From the NCBI RefSeq assembly GCF_003258605.2, contig NZ_CP031264.1, forward strand, positions 4,154,001-4,218,000: a stretch of 64,000 bases of DNA. Direction: 5' to 3'. The position numbers were made by a program, and so were the translations under genes. Shown here piece after piece: positions 1 to 6,888 of this stretch. This DNA is from Peterkaempfera bronchialis (GTDB lineage Bacteria > Actinomycetota > Actinomycetes > Streptomycetales > Streptomycetaceae). Within the stretch, counting starts at the first letter, position 1. Every line of letters starts with the position of its first letter. A model generated the notes under the pieces. That model made no database searches. It was not told the origin of the DNA and saw only the letters and a program-made list of their open reading frames with translations.

Positions 1-897
1 GCCCACATCCGCCGTCGTGGCAGCGACATCGCCGCCGGGGAGCGGGTGCTCACCGCAGGCGCGATGCTCGGCCCCACCCGGATCGGCCTGCTGGCCGCCA
101 TCGGCCGGGGCACGGTACGGGTGCATCCGCGCCCCCGGGTCGCGGTGCTCTCCACCGGCAGCGAACTGGTGGAGCCCGGCGAACCGGTCGGACCCGGCCA
201 GATCTCCGAGTCCAACAGCTACACCCTCACCGCCGCCGCCCGGGACGCCGGAGCGGTCGCCCACCGCATCGGCGGGGTGCCGGACGACCCGGAGCGGCTG
301 CGCGCGGTGCTGAGGGAGCAACTGGGCCGCGTCGATCTGATCGTCACCAGCGGCGGGGTCAGCGTGGGTGCGTACGACGTGGTCAAGCAGGCCCTCTCGC
401 CGAGCGGCGCGGACGGGGCGGGCCAGGGGTTCGGCCGGGTCGACTTCCGGCAGTTGCGGATGCAGCCCGGCAAGCCGCAGGGGTTCGGCCGGATCGGCCC
501 GGGGGAGGGGGTGCCGCTGCTGGCGCTGCCCGGCAACCCGGTGAGCGCCTATATCTCCTTCGAGCTCTTCGTCCGCCCGCTGATCCGCACCATGATGGGT
601 GCCGAGCAGGTGCACCGGCCGGTGGTGCGGGCGGTCTGCACCGGCCCGCTGCGCTCGCCCGCCGGACGCCGGCAGTTTCTGCGCGGCAGCTATGCGCCGC
701 CGGTGCCGGGCCGGGGCGAGCCGGGCACCGTCGTCCCGGTCGGCGGCGCCGGATCGCATCTGGTGGGGCCGCTGGCGAGGGCCAACTGCCTGATCGTGCT
801 GGACGAGGAGACCACCTCGGCCGACCCCGGCGCACTGCTGGACGTGGTCCTGCTGGAGGAGTCCCCGAATCCCGGGGCCGCAGGGCGGGTACGGTAG
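1..897 (+). CDS. moeA: MoeA/gephyrin-like molybdopterin molybdenumtransferase, 5' end outside the window
   Basis: The frame is open from base 1, so only the C-terminal ~298 residues are seen. They include the MoeA linker segment (about residues 1-40), the MPT-binding fold with SNSY and TSGGVSVGAYD, the LPGNPVSAYISFELFVRP segment, and a C-terminal beta-barrel domain ending near EETTSADPGALLDV. MoeA inserts molybdate into adenylated molybdopterin in the cytoplasm. Next downstream come moaC, mog, a RimJ-like gene and sepX. In Corynebacterium a gephyrin-like MoeA homologue (Glp) works with the membrane receptor GlpR, reported as a SepX relative, in division. With sepX 1.9 kb away this copy may be the Glp type rather than, or as well as, a cofactor enzyme. 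The sequence alone does not decide. Confidence 0.93.
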   Translation, partial: AHIRRRGSDIAAGERVLTAGAMLGPTRIGLLAAIGRGTVRVHPRPRVAVLSTGSELVEPGEPVGPGQISESNSYTLTAAARDAGAVAHRIGGVPDDPERLRAVLREQLGRVDLIVTSGGVSVGAYDVVKQALSPSGADGAGQGFGRVDFRQLRMQPGKPQGFGRIGPGEGVPLLALPGNPVSAYISFELFVRPLIRTMMGAEQVHRPVVRAVCTGPLRSPAGRRQFLRGSYAPPVPGRGEPGTVVPVGGAGSHLVGPLARANCLIVLDEETTSADPGALLDVVLLEESPNPGAAGRVR

Positions 898-947
898 CGC
901 CCGCACCCCGTACCTTCGACCAGCACACCGGGCCTCTGGAGAACCAC

Positions 948-1457
948 GTGACCGCGAACCCACCGGGCGGCCGGCCGGCCGACCGCCTCACCCATGTCGA
1001 CGAGGCGGGGGCGGCCCGCATGGTGGACGTCTCGGAGAAGGCCACCACCGTGCGGACCGCCAGTGCGTCCGGCCGGGTACTGGTCTCCGCCCGGGTGGTG
1101 GAACTGCTGCGCGGTGAGGGGGTGCCCAAGGGCGACGCCCTCTCGGTGGCCCGGATCGCCGGGATCATGGGCGCCAAGCGCACCCCCGAGCTGATCCCGC
1201 TCTGCCACCCCATCGCCGTCTCCGGCGTGGAGGTGGAGCTGACCGTCGCCGACGACGCGGTGGAGATCACCGCCACCGTACGGACCGCCGACCGCACCGG
1301 TGTGGAGATGGAGGCCCTGACCGCGGTCTCGGTGGCCGCGCTCACCGTGGTCGACATGGTGAAGGCCGTCGACCGGGAAGCCGTGATCGACGCGGTCCGG
1401 GTGGAGGCGAAGAGCGGCGGGCGGAGCGGCGACTGGCAGCGGGACGGCGCCCGGTGA
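948..1457 (+). CDS. moaC: MoaC, cyclic pyranopterin monophosphate synthase
   Basis: 169 residues, the usual MoaC length. MoaC acts with MoaA in the first step of molybdenum cofactor synthesis, converting the GTP-derived intermediate to cyclic pyranopterin monophosphate. Family signatures are visible: LTHVDEAGAARMVDVSEK near the N-terminus, the IAGIMGAKRTPELIPLCHP block with its catalytic-region His and Lys, and GVEMEALTAVSVAALTVVDMVKA. The GTG start follows a purine-rich ggagaac. The 3' end overlaps mog by 4 nt (GTGA), implying translational coupling. No moaA, moaD or moaE lies in the window. Confidence 0.96.
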   Translation: MTANPPGGRPADRLTHVDEAGAARMVDVSEKATTVRTASASGRVLVSARVVELLRGEGVPKGDALSVARIAGIMGAKRTPELIPLCHPIAVSGVEVELTVADDAVEITATVRTADRTGVEMEALTAVSVAALTVVDMVKAVDREAVIDAVRVEAKSGGRSGDWQRDGAR

Positions 1458-2032
1458 GCACCGCTCCTGCCGGGCCCGTCGGGCGGGCCCTCGCCCTCAC
1501 CGTCTCCAACCGCGCCGCAGCGGGCGTCTACCCCGACCGGGGCGGTCCGCTGCTGGTCGAGGGGCTGGCCGCGATGGGCTTCGCGGTCGACGGCCCGCAG
1601 GTCGTCCCGGACGGCGAACCCGTGGAGGCGGCGCTGCGCGGCGCCGTCGCGGCCGGCTACGACGTGGTGCTGACCACCGGCGGCACCGGTATCTCGCCCA
1701 CCGACCGCACACCCGAGATGACCGCCCGGGTGATCGACCGGCCGGTCCCGGGGATCGCGGAGGCGGTCCGCGCCCATGGACGGGGGAAGGTGCCCGCCGC
1801 CGTGCTGTCGCGCGGGCTCTCCGGGCTCGCCGGACAGACCCTGATCGTCAATCTGCCCGGTTCCACCGGCGGGGTGCGGGACGGCCTGGCCGTGCTGGCG
1901 CCGCTGCTGGCGCATGCCGTGGACCAGGTGCGCGGCGGCGACCATGTCCACCCCGACGCGCCCCCACCCCGGCCTGAGCACGAGCAGCAGCACCAGCACC
2001 AGCAGCACCAGCAGCACGGGAGCACCCGCTGA
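1454..2032 (+). CDS. mog: MogA/MoaB-type molybdopterin adenylyltransferase
   Basis: 192 residues. The core matches the MogA/MoaB fold: ALTVSNRAAAGVYPDRGG at the start, the TTGGTGISPTDRTPE nucleotide/MPT-binding motif near residues 74-88, and NLPGSTGGVRDGL near 135. The enzyme adenylates molybdopterin before metal insertion by MoeA. The GTG start overlaps moaC by 4 nt. The last ~29 residues are a His/Gln/Pro-rich tail from a CAG/CAC-rich stretch at 1966-2020, outside the family fold and perhaps metal-binding or neutral. The stop is coupled to the next gene through CTGA at 2029-2032. Confidence 0.93.
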   Translation: MSTAPAGPVGRALALTVSNRAAAGVYPDRGGPLLVEGLAAMGFAVDGPQVVPDGEPVEAALRGAVAAGYDVVLTTGGTGISPTDRTPEMTARVIDRPVPGIAEAVRAHGRGKVPAAVLSRGLSGLAGQTLIVNLPGSTGGVRDGLAVLAPLLAHAVDQVRGGDHVHPDAPPPRPEHEQQHQHQQHQQHGSTR

Positions 2033-2652
2033 ACGCCGTCTGGCCTGTCACCCTCACCGAGGGCGACCTCGGCCTGCGGCCGATCAGGGTCCGCGACCAG
2101 AAGGCATGGCGGGAGGTCAGCAGCCGCAACCGGGACTGGCTGCGGCGCTGGGAGGCGACCGTTCCGCCGCCCCCGCCGGGGCGTCTGGCCGGACCCCGGC
2201 CCACCTTCCGTCAGATGGTCCGCTATCTGCGGGCGGAGGCATCGGCGGGCCGGATGCTGCCCTTCGCGGTCACCTACCGAGGCCGCCTGGTCGGCCAGTT
2301 GACCGTCGGCGGCATCACCTGGGGTTCGATGTGCTCGGCCAACATCGGGTACTGGATCGACGAGGCGGTGGCCGGTCAGGGCATCATGCCGACCGCCGTC
2401 GCCCTCGCCGCCGACCACTGCTTCCGGGCGCTCGGGCTGCACCGCATCGAGGTCTGCATCCGCCCCGAGAACACGCCCAGCCGCCGGGTGGTGGAGAAAC
2501 TCGGATTCCGCCAGGAGGGCCTGCGTACCCGCTATCTGCACATCGACGGCGACTGGCGCGACCACCTGGTCTATGTGCTGACTGCGGAGGAGGTGCCGGA
2601 GGGCCTGCTCAACCGTTGGCGGGCGGCCGTATCCGATCGGCGCCATAATTGA
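2029..2652 (+). CDS. RimJ/RimL-like GNAT acetyltransferase, probably from a CTG start
   Basis: 207 residues from CTG 2029. The conserved N-terminal part (PVTLTEGDLGLRPIR, then RDQKAWREVSSRNRDWLRRWE) is open well upstream of the first in-frame ATG at 2215, and no ATG or GTG lies before it in frame. A GGGAG ribosome site at 2018-2022 stands 6 nt before CTG, and CTGA overlaps the mog stop as GTGA does elsewhere in this operon. The GNAT core follows: the acetyl-CoA loop region VAGQGIMPTAVALAADHCF and EVCIRPENTPSRRVVEKLGFRQEG. It likely N-acetylates a ribosomal protein or another alpha-amino group; the substrate is unknown. If CTG is wrong the protein would be truncated to 145 residues. Confidence 0.85.
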   Translation: MNAVWPVTLTEGDLGLRPIRVRDQKAWREVSSRNRDWLRRWEATVPPPPPGRLAGPRPTFRQMVRYLRAEASAGRMLPFAVTYRGRLVGQLTVGGITWGSMCSANIGYWIDEAVAGQGIMPTAVALAADHCFRALGLHRIEVCIRPENTPSRRVVEKLGFRQEGLRTRYLHIDGDWRDHLVYVLTAEEVPEGLLNRWRAAVSDRRHN

Positions 2653-2789
2653 ATAAGTGTTCGAAAATGATCTCAATAGCGTATCGACGTGTCGCCATTC
2701 CGCCATACAGGCGCACAAAATAGTCGGAGAATCAGCTTGATCATGCGACACACCGGCAGTAATTGGCGACAGGTGCCACCCGCCACCCC

Positions 2790-2803
2790 TACGGTGTGAG
2801 ACG
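2790..2803 (+). promoter_or_regulatory. Promoter of sepX, predicted leaderless
   Basis: The 150-bp gap before sepX (2653-2802) is markedly AT-rich for this genome. A TACGGT -10 hexamer at 2790-2795 ends 7 nt before the GTG start at 2803, so the transcript should begin at or next to the start codon. No Shine-Dalgarno sequence is present, which fits. The -35 is weak (around 2767-2772). A GACAC core of the kind bound by WhiA occurs near 2748-2752; that link is only a suggestion. Confidence 0.5.
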
Positions 2804-3921
2804 TGAGCAGTAGCGGCCTCATCTACGCGGTGATCGTAGGGGCCTGGGCTGCCTATCTGGTGCCGATGTGGCTCCGCAGGCAGGACGAGCTCAATGAAGC
2901 GCGCCCGACGGAACGCTTCAGCACCGCCATTCGCCTGCTGTCGGGGCGGGCGGCGATGGAGCGTCGCATCACCCGGTCCCTGGACGATCGGAACGACGAA
3001 ACCCCCGCCGGGGAGGCGGGGGATCCCTCCGGTGTGCCCCCCGAGGCCCCGGTCCCGGCGCCGGAACCCGAGCTGGTGTCCGCAGCGGCACCGGAACCCG
3101 CGCCCGCGCCCCCCGTCCCGGCACCCCGCCCGACCCGCGCCGAGCGCGAGGCCCGGGCCGGAGCGCAGCGGCGTGCCAAGCTGCTCGCCCGCCGCCGCCG
3201 GATGGTCACGGTGCTCTTCATCGCCTTCAGCCTGGGCGCGATCGTCGCCGGCGTCGGCGGCCTGGCCTTCCTCTGGGCCCCGGCGGTCCCCGCCGTACTG
3301 CTCTCCCTCTACATCGGACGGCTGCGCCGCCAGGAGCGCCTGCGGTACGAGGTGAAGCTGGACCGCCGCCGCGCCGCCGAGGCGGCCCAGCGGCTGCGCG
3401 AACGCGAGCGGCAGCGCCGCCGGTCGGAGCAGTCCGCCGCACCGCAGCCCCAGCCGCCGCAGCGCCCCCAGCCGCACCAGAGCCGCCAGTCGCACCAGAG
3501 CCGTCAGCCGCACCAGGGCCGCCGCCCGGCCCGCCCGGCCCGCGCGGCCCGTCAGCCCCGCCCGGCCGAGGCTCCCCAGGAGCCCCCGGCGGACGCCCCC
3601 GCCCCCGCTGCGGAGTGCCAGGCCCTGGTCGAGGCCACCGACCACGAGGAGTGGGTGGACGGCCTGCGCGAGCGGTCCGCCGACCCCGACTCCTGGGATC
3701 CGGTCCCGGTTCCGCTGCCCACCTATGTCACCGCCCCGGTCGCCCCCCGCAGCACCGGCGCGCTGGACCTCAACGCCCCCGACGCCTGGAGCGCCGGCCG
3801 GGTCGCCACCCCGCCGCCGACCGCCGCCCCGCAGCGCGACCGCACCCCCCTCTTCGACCAGTACGCCGACCCCGAATCGGCCGTCGCCGACCACCCCCGC
3901 CCCCGCGCCGCCAACGAGTAA
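2803..3921 (+). CDS. sepX: SepX divisome membrane protein
   Basis: 372 residues. The N-terminus SSSGLIYAVIVGAWAAYLVP is the first membrane helix, followed by the conserved block WLRRQDELNEARPTERFSTA typical of actinobacterial SepX/GlpR proteins. Two further helices lie near residues 136-175 (VTVLFIAFSLGAIVAGVGGL and AFLWAPAVPAVLLSLYIG). A charged coiled-coil-like Arg/Glu stretch and a long Pro/Gln/Arg-rich disordered tail follow. In Streptomyces SepX is needed for normal cross-walls and sporulation septation. The GTG start looks leaderless. The low-complexity middle (DNA 3430-3600, His/Gln/Arg repeats) is probably a linker. The name rests on the N-terminal block and the neighbourhood. Confidence 0.85.
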   Translation: MSSSGLIYAVIVGAWAAYLVPMWLRRQDELNEARPTERFSTAIRLLSGRAAMERRITRSLDDRNDETPAGEAGDPSGVPPEAPVPAPEPELVSAAAPEPAPAPPVPAPRPTRAEREARAGAQRRAKLLARRRRMVTVLFIAFSLGAIVAGVGGLAFLWAPAVPAVLLSLYIGRLRRQERLRYEVKLDRRRAAEAAQRLRERERQRRRSEQSAAPQPQPPQRPQPHQSRQSHQSRQPHQGRRPARPARAARQPRPAEAPQEPPADAPAPAAECQALVEATDHEEWVDGLRERSADPDSWDPVPVPLPTYVTAPVAPRSTGALDLNAPDAWSAGRVATPPPTAAPQRDRTPLFDQYADPESAVADHPRPRAANE

Positions 3922-3985
3922 CCCGCCCGGTCACGGCGCCCGCCACCCCCACCCAGGGTGTGCGCGGGCAACTGCCGGGGGATGC

Positions 3986-3991
3986 TAGAGT
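3986..3991 (+). promoter_or_regulatory. -10 element of the tRNA-Ala promoter
   Basis: TAGAGT, a good actinobacterial -10, ends 11 nt before the first base of the tRNA. The spacing suits transcription starting just upstream of the mature 5' end. The -35 region is GC-rich and not clear. Confidence 0.55.
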
Positions 3992-4002
3992 TCTTTCTCG
4001 TT

Positions 4003-4078
<76 letters not shown>

Positions 4079-4084
4079 CAACAC

Positions 4085-4116
4085 AGAGGCCCGGTCGGAT
4101 CACCGACCGGGCCTCT
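4085..4116 (+). terminator. Hairpin terminator after tRNA-Ala
   Basis: A perfect 14-bp stem (4085-4098 with 4103-4116) closes a 4-nt ATCA loop 9 nt after the tRNA, followed by TTGG. This is the usual GC-rich terminator without a long U tract. Confidence 0.85.
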
Positions 4117-4307
4117 TGGTGTCCGTAGGGGGGTCGCCCTGCTGGTGCTGACGGCGTGGCAGTCGGCGTCGGACGGGGGGTCATGCGCCGGTGGGGGCCT
4201 TGCCCGGTTCCGGGGTCGGGGGGAGACTGGAGAGCAGTGATCTTGGACGGACTCGGGGGCGTGCGGTGCACCCGCGCCGCGCGGCGCAACCGGCAGGAGT
4301 CCCGGCG

Positions 4308-4577
4308 ATGACATGGTTCAACGTTCTGTACTACCTGGTGATGACCCTGGCCTTTCTGGGCTGCCTGGGCATGGCGGCCAGGTCCCGGCATAGGCCGATG
4401 GTGGCGCTGGTCTGGCTGGTGGCCGCCCCGATCGTCGCATTCGCTGCCCCGGCGGGCATCCTCTTCGCTGCCATCACGGTCGCGCTCTGGCTGATCCTCG
4501 ACGGGCTCAGGAGGGTGGGCAAGGCACACCCCGGGGCCGGGCGGGCTGCACGGCACACCGTGGTCCGGCCTGTGTAG
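4308..4577 (+). CDS. Small membrane protein of unknown function
   Basis: 89 residues. ATG 4308 has an AGGAG site 8 nt upstream. Two or three hydrophobic segments span residues 4-22 (NVLYYLVMTLAFLGCLGMA), 32-47 and 49-63, with a basic C-terminal tail. There are no cysteine pairs or catalytic motifs. It stands alone between the tRNA-Ala terminator and the acetyltransferase cassette. No function can be assigned; translation is supported by the ribosome site and the membrane-protein pattern. Confidence 0.6.
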   Translation: MTWFNVLYYLVMTLAFLGCLGMAARSRHRPMVALVWLVAAPIVAFAAPAGILFAAITVALWLILDGLRRVGKAHPGAGRAARHTVVRPV

Positions 4578-4632
4578 CCGGCGAGGGGCGGCTGCGCGGC
4601 CGAGGGGCGGGCTGGGTGCGACCCCGTACTTT

Positions 4633-4649
4633 CTGCAAATTGGTCGCAG
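4633..4649 (+). promoter_or_regulatory. Nur-like (nickel-responsive Fur family) operator
   Basis: The sequence CTGCAA-ATTGG-TCGCAG fits the Nur box described for Streptomyces coelicolor (tTGCaa-N5-ttGCAA) in layout and at most core positions. It lies in a locally AT-rich stretch directly before a TAGGAT -10-like hexamer (4651-4656) and 53 nt upstream of the acetyltransferase gene. Bound repressor would cover the promoter. The downstream genes include a family-5 solute-binding protein and Dpp/Nik-type permease, the class Nur controls. Assignment is by eye only. Confidence 0.5.
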
Positions 4650-4701
4650 ATAGGATCGACTGGCATCAGAGCCGATCCGGGAGTACGGGAGCAGCATCCG
4701 C

Positions 4702-5280
4702 ATGTCGACGTCAGTCCGCGTACACGCTGAGGAAGCCGGGGCCGCGCACCCCGGATATGTGGTGCGGCCGGCGACCCGGTCGGACGTGGACGGCGCGCGC
4801 AGCGTGATGCTCGACACCGTGTACGGGGACCTGCGCTCGGGCTATGTGCCGCGCTGGCACGCGGACATCATCGACCCCGAGGGCGTCTACCTCGCCCCGC
4901 CCCGGCACACCCTGCTGGTGGCGGAGTACGAGGGCGAGGTAGTGGCCACCGCCGGGGTGCGGTCGCACGGCCCGGCGCACCCGCCGAACCCCCGGTGGCT
5001 GGCCGAGCGCTACCCCTCCGGCGGCACCGCGCAGCTCTGCCGGGTCTATGTCCGCGCCGAGCACCGCAGGCGCGGGCTGGCCCGGCGGCTGGTGGCCGAC
5101 CTGCTGGACTTCGCCGCCGCCGACGGCGGCTATCGGGCCGCCTATCTGCACACCGACCCGTCGGTGCCCGGCGCCGAGCCGTTCTGGCGCTCCCTGGGGC
5201 GGGTGGTCTGCGATGAGCGGGAGCTGCCGGGCGGCGGGCAGGGCATTGTGCACTTCGAGTTGCCGATGCCCGCCGTCTGA
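4702..5280 (+). CDS. GNAT family N-acetyltransferase, first gene of the transport cassette
   Basis: 192 residues. The GNAT core has the VRPATRSDVDGARSVM N-terminal motif, the strand TLLVAEYEGEVVATAGVRSHG, and the acetyl-CoA signature LCRVYVRAEHRRRGLARRLV near residues 112-131 (R-R-x-G-L-A). The substrate is unknown. It is followed after ~80 bp by the solute-binding lipoprotein on the same strand, and by the permease and MFS genes with almost no gaps, so all probably share the Nur-boxed promoter. A role in modifying a small metal ligand is possible but unproven; resistance or protein acetylation are alternatives. Confidence 0.85.
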   Translation: MSTSVRVHAEEAGAAHPGYVVRPATRSDVDGARSVMLDTVYGDLRSGYVPRWHADIIDPEGVYLAPPRHTLLVAEYEGEVVATAGVRSHGPAHPPNPRWLAERYPSGGTAQLCRVYVRAEHRRRGLARRLVADLLDFAAADGGYRAAYLHTDPSVPGAEPFWRSLGRVVCDERELPGGGQGIVHFELPMPAV

Positions 5281-5363
5281 GCCCGCCGTCTGAGCCTGCT
5301 GCCTGAGCCTGCCCGATCCCGTCCCGATCCCGTCCGAACAGAATGAGACCGAGGAACCCCGCC

Positions 5364-6872
5364 GTGCCGCGCCGCCTCGCCGCCAGCCTTCTGCTGCTGC
5401 CCCTGCTCACCGGCTGCTTCGCCGCCGGTTCCGGCAGCGCCGACCCCGCCGCCGGAGACGGAGGCAGCGGCAGCGGCGCCCGGCTGCGCGTGGCCATGGC
5501 GTTCCCGCCCGCCGAGCGGATGTCCCCGTACGGCGACGACGGCGTGCTGCTGAGTCGGCTGGCCGTCACCGAGGGGCTCACCTCGCTCGACACCGACGGC
5601 GCCGCCGCCCCCGCGCTCGCCGCCTCCTGGAAGCGCGACGGCGACCGGGACTGGACCTTCACCCTGCGCCAGGCGGCCTTCCAGGACGGCACCGAGGTCA
5701 CCGCCGAGAACGCCGCCGCCGCGCTGCGCCGCGCCACCGAGGCCGACCCCGCGCCGCGCGCCCTCAGCGGGGTCGACCTGCAGGTCGAGGCGGCCGGTCC
5801 CCGCACCCTGCGGATCACCACCGCCGCCCCCGACCCGATACTGCCGCAGCGGCTCGCCAACCCCTCGCTGGCGGTCCTCTCCCCGAAGGCGTACGGCGCG
5901 GACGGCCGGGTGGACCCCGCCGGGCACGCCACCGGCCCGTTCACCCTCACCCGGCTCGACGGCACCCGCTCCGCCACCCTCCAGCGCTTCGACCGCTACT
6001 GGGGGTCCGGGGCCGAGGCCGCCGGGATCGATGTGCAGTTCGTCGCCGACGGCACCGCCCGCGCCAATGCGCTGCGCAGCGGCGCCGTGGACGTGGCCGA
6101 GGCGGTGCCCGTCGCCCAGGTGCCGCTGCTGGCCGACGGCACCGCCCGCGAGGTGCCCACCGTGCGCACCAGCGGCCTCTACCTCAACACCCGCAAGGGC
6201 GCCTTCAAGGACCCGGCGCTGCGCGCCGCCGCCCGCGCCGCCATCCGCCCCGCCGAACTCGCCCGGGGCGTCTACGAGGGGCACGCCGACCCCGGTCAGG
6301 GCCTCTTCGGCCCGGCCGTGGCCTGGGCGGAGGGCAAGCGCGTCCAGCCGACCGGACGCGCCCGCCCGGCCGAAGCCGACACCGTGCACGGCCGCAGCAT
6401 CGTGCTCGCCACCTACAGCAACCGCCCCGAACTGCCCGAGACCGCCGCCGTGCTCCAGCAACAGTTGCGGAAGGCGGGGTTCACCGTGCGGCTGGAGGTC
6501 CGGGAGTACTCCCGCATCGAGTCGGACGCCCTGGCCGGGGCCTTTGACGCCTTCATCCTGCCGCGCGCCGCCCTGCTGGACACCGGAGACCCGGTCTCCT
6601 TCCTGGCCAGCGACTTCACCTGCGGCTCCAGCTTCAACCTCGCCCAGCTCTGCGACAAGACGGTGGATGCCGCCGTGGCGAGTGCGGCGGCCATCGGCTC
6701 CACCGGGGCCCGGCAGGACGCGGTGATGCGGGCCGAGGCCGCCGTCCTGGCCACCGACGCCATGGTGCCGCTGGTGCACCAGCGGGTGGTGCAGGGCGTC
6801 GCCGCCGGGGTGCGGGGCGTGCTGCTGGACCCGTATGAGCGGACGCTGGTGGGCACCGGCACCCACCGCTGA
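5364..6872 (+). CDS. Family-5 (peptide/nickel) ABC solute-binding lipoprotein
   Basis: 502 residues from GTG 5364, which has a GAGGAA site 7 nt upstream; ATG 5343 is in frame but has no ribosome site. The N-terminus is a lipoprotein signal with lipobox LLTGC, then a Gly/Ser linker. The body has SBP_bac_5 features: LAASWKRDGDRDWTFTLRQ, FQDGTEVTAENAAAALRR and ATGPFTLTRL. It would capture an oligopeptide, nickel or a metal chelate outside the membrane for the permease encoded 16 nt later. A single Cys pair near 420-432 (DFTCGSSFNLAQLC) is present. The ligand cannot be read from sequence. Confidence 0.9.
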   Translation: MPRRLAASLLLLPLLTGCFAAGSGSADPAAGDGGSGSGARLRVAMAFPPAERMSPYGDDGVLLSRLAVTEGLTSLDTDGAAAPALAASWKRDGDRDWTFTLRQAAFQDGTEVTAENAAAALRRATEADPAPRALSGVDLQVEAAGPRTLRITTAAPDPILPQRLANPSLAVLSPKAYGADGRVDPAGHATGPFTLTRLDGTRSATLQRFDRYWGSGAEAAGIDVQFVADGTARANALRSGAVDVAEAVPVAQVPLLADGTAREVPTVRTSGLYLNTRKGAFKDPALRAAARAAIRPAELARGVYEGHADPGQGLFGPAVAWAEGKRVQPTGRARPAEADTVHGRSIVLATYSNRPELPETAAVLQQQLRKAGFTVRLEVREYSRIESDALAGAFDAFILPRAALLDTGDPVSFLASDFTCGSSFNLAQLCDKTVDAAVASAAAIGSTGARQDAVMRAEAAVLATDAMVPLVHQRVVQGVAAGVRGVLLDPYERTLVGTGTHR

Positions 6873-6888
6873 TGCGCACCCGCCACCG

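Noticed and set aside
1966-2020. His/Gln tail of mog as a designed metal-binding domain
   Set aside because: It arises from a CAG/CAC slippage tract and lies outside the enzyme fold; function is possible but not supported.
4633-4649. Zur or Fur box instead of Nur
   Set aside because: Known Streptomyces Zur sites centre on TGAAAATGATTTTCA-like sequence, and iron boxes are AT-rich 19-mers; this site fits the 6-5-6 Nur layout better.
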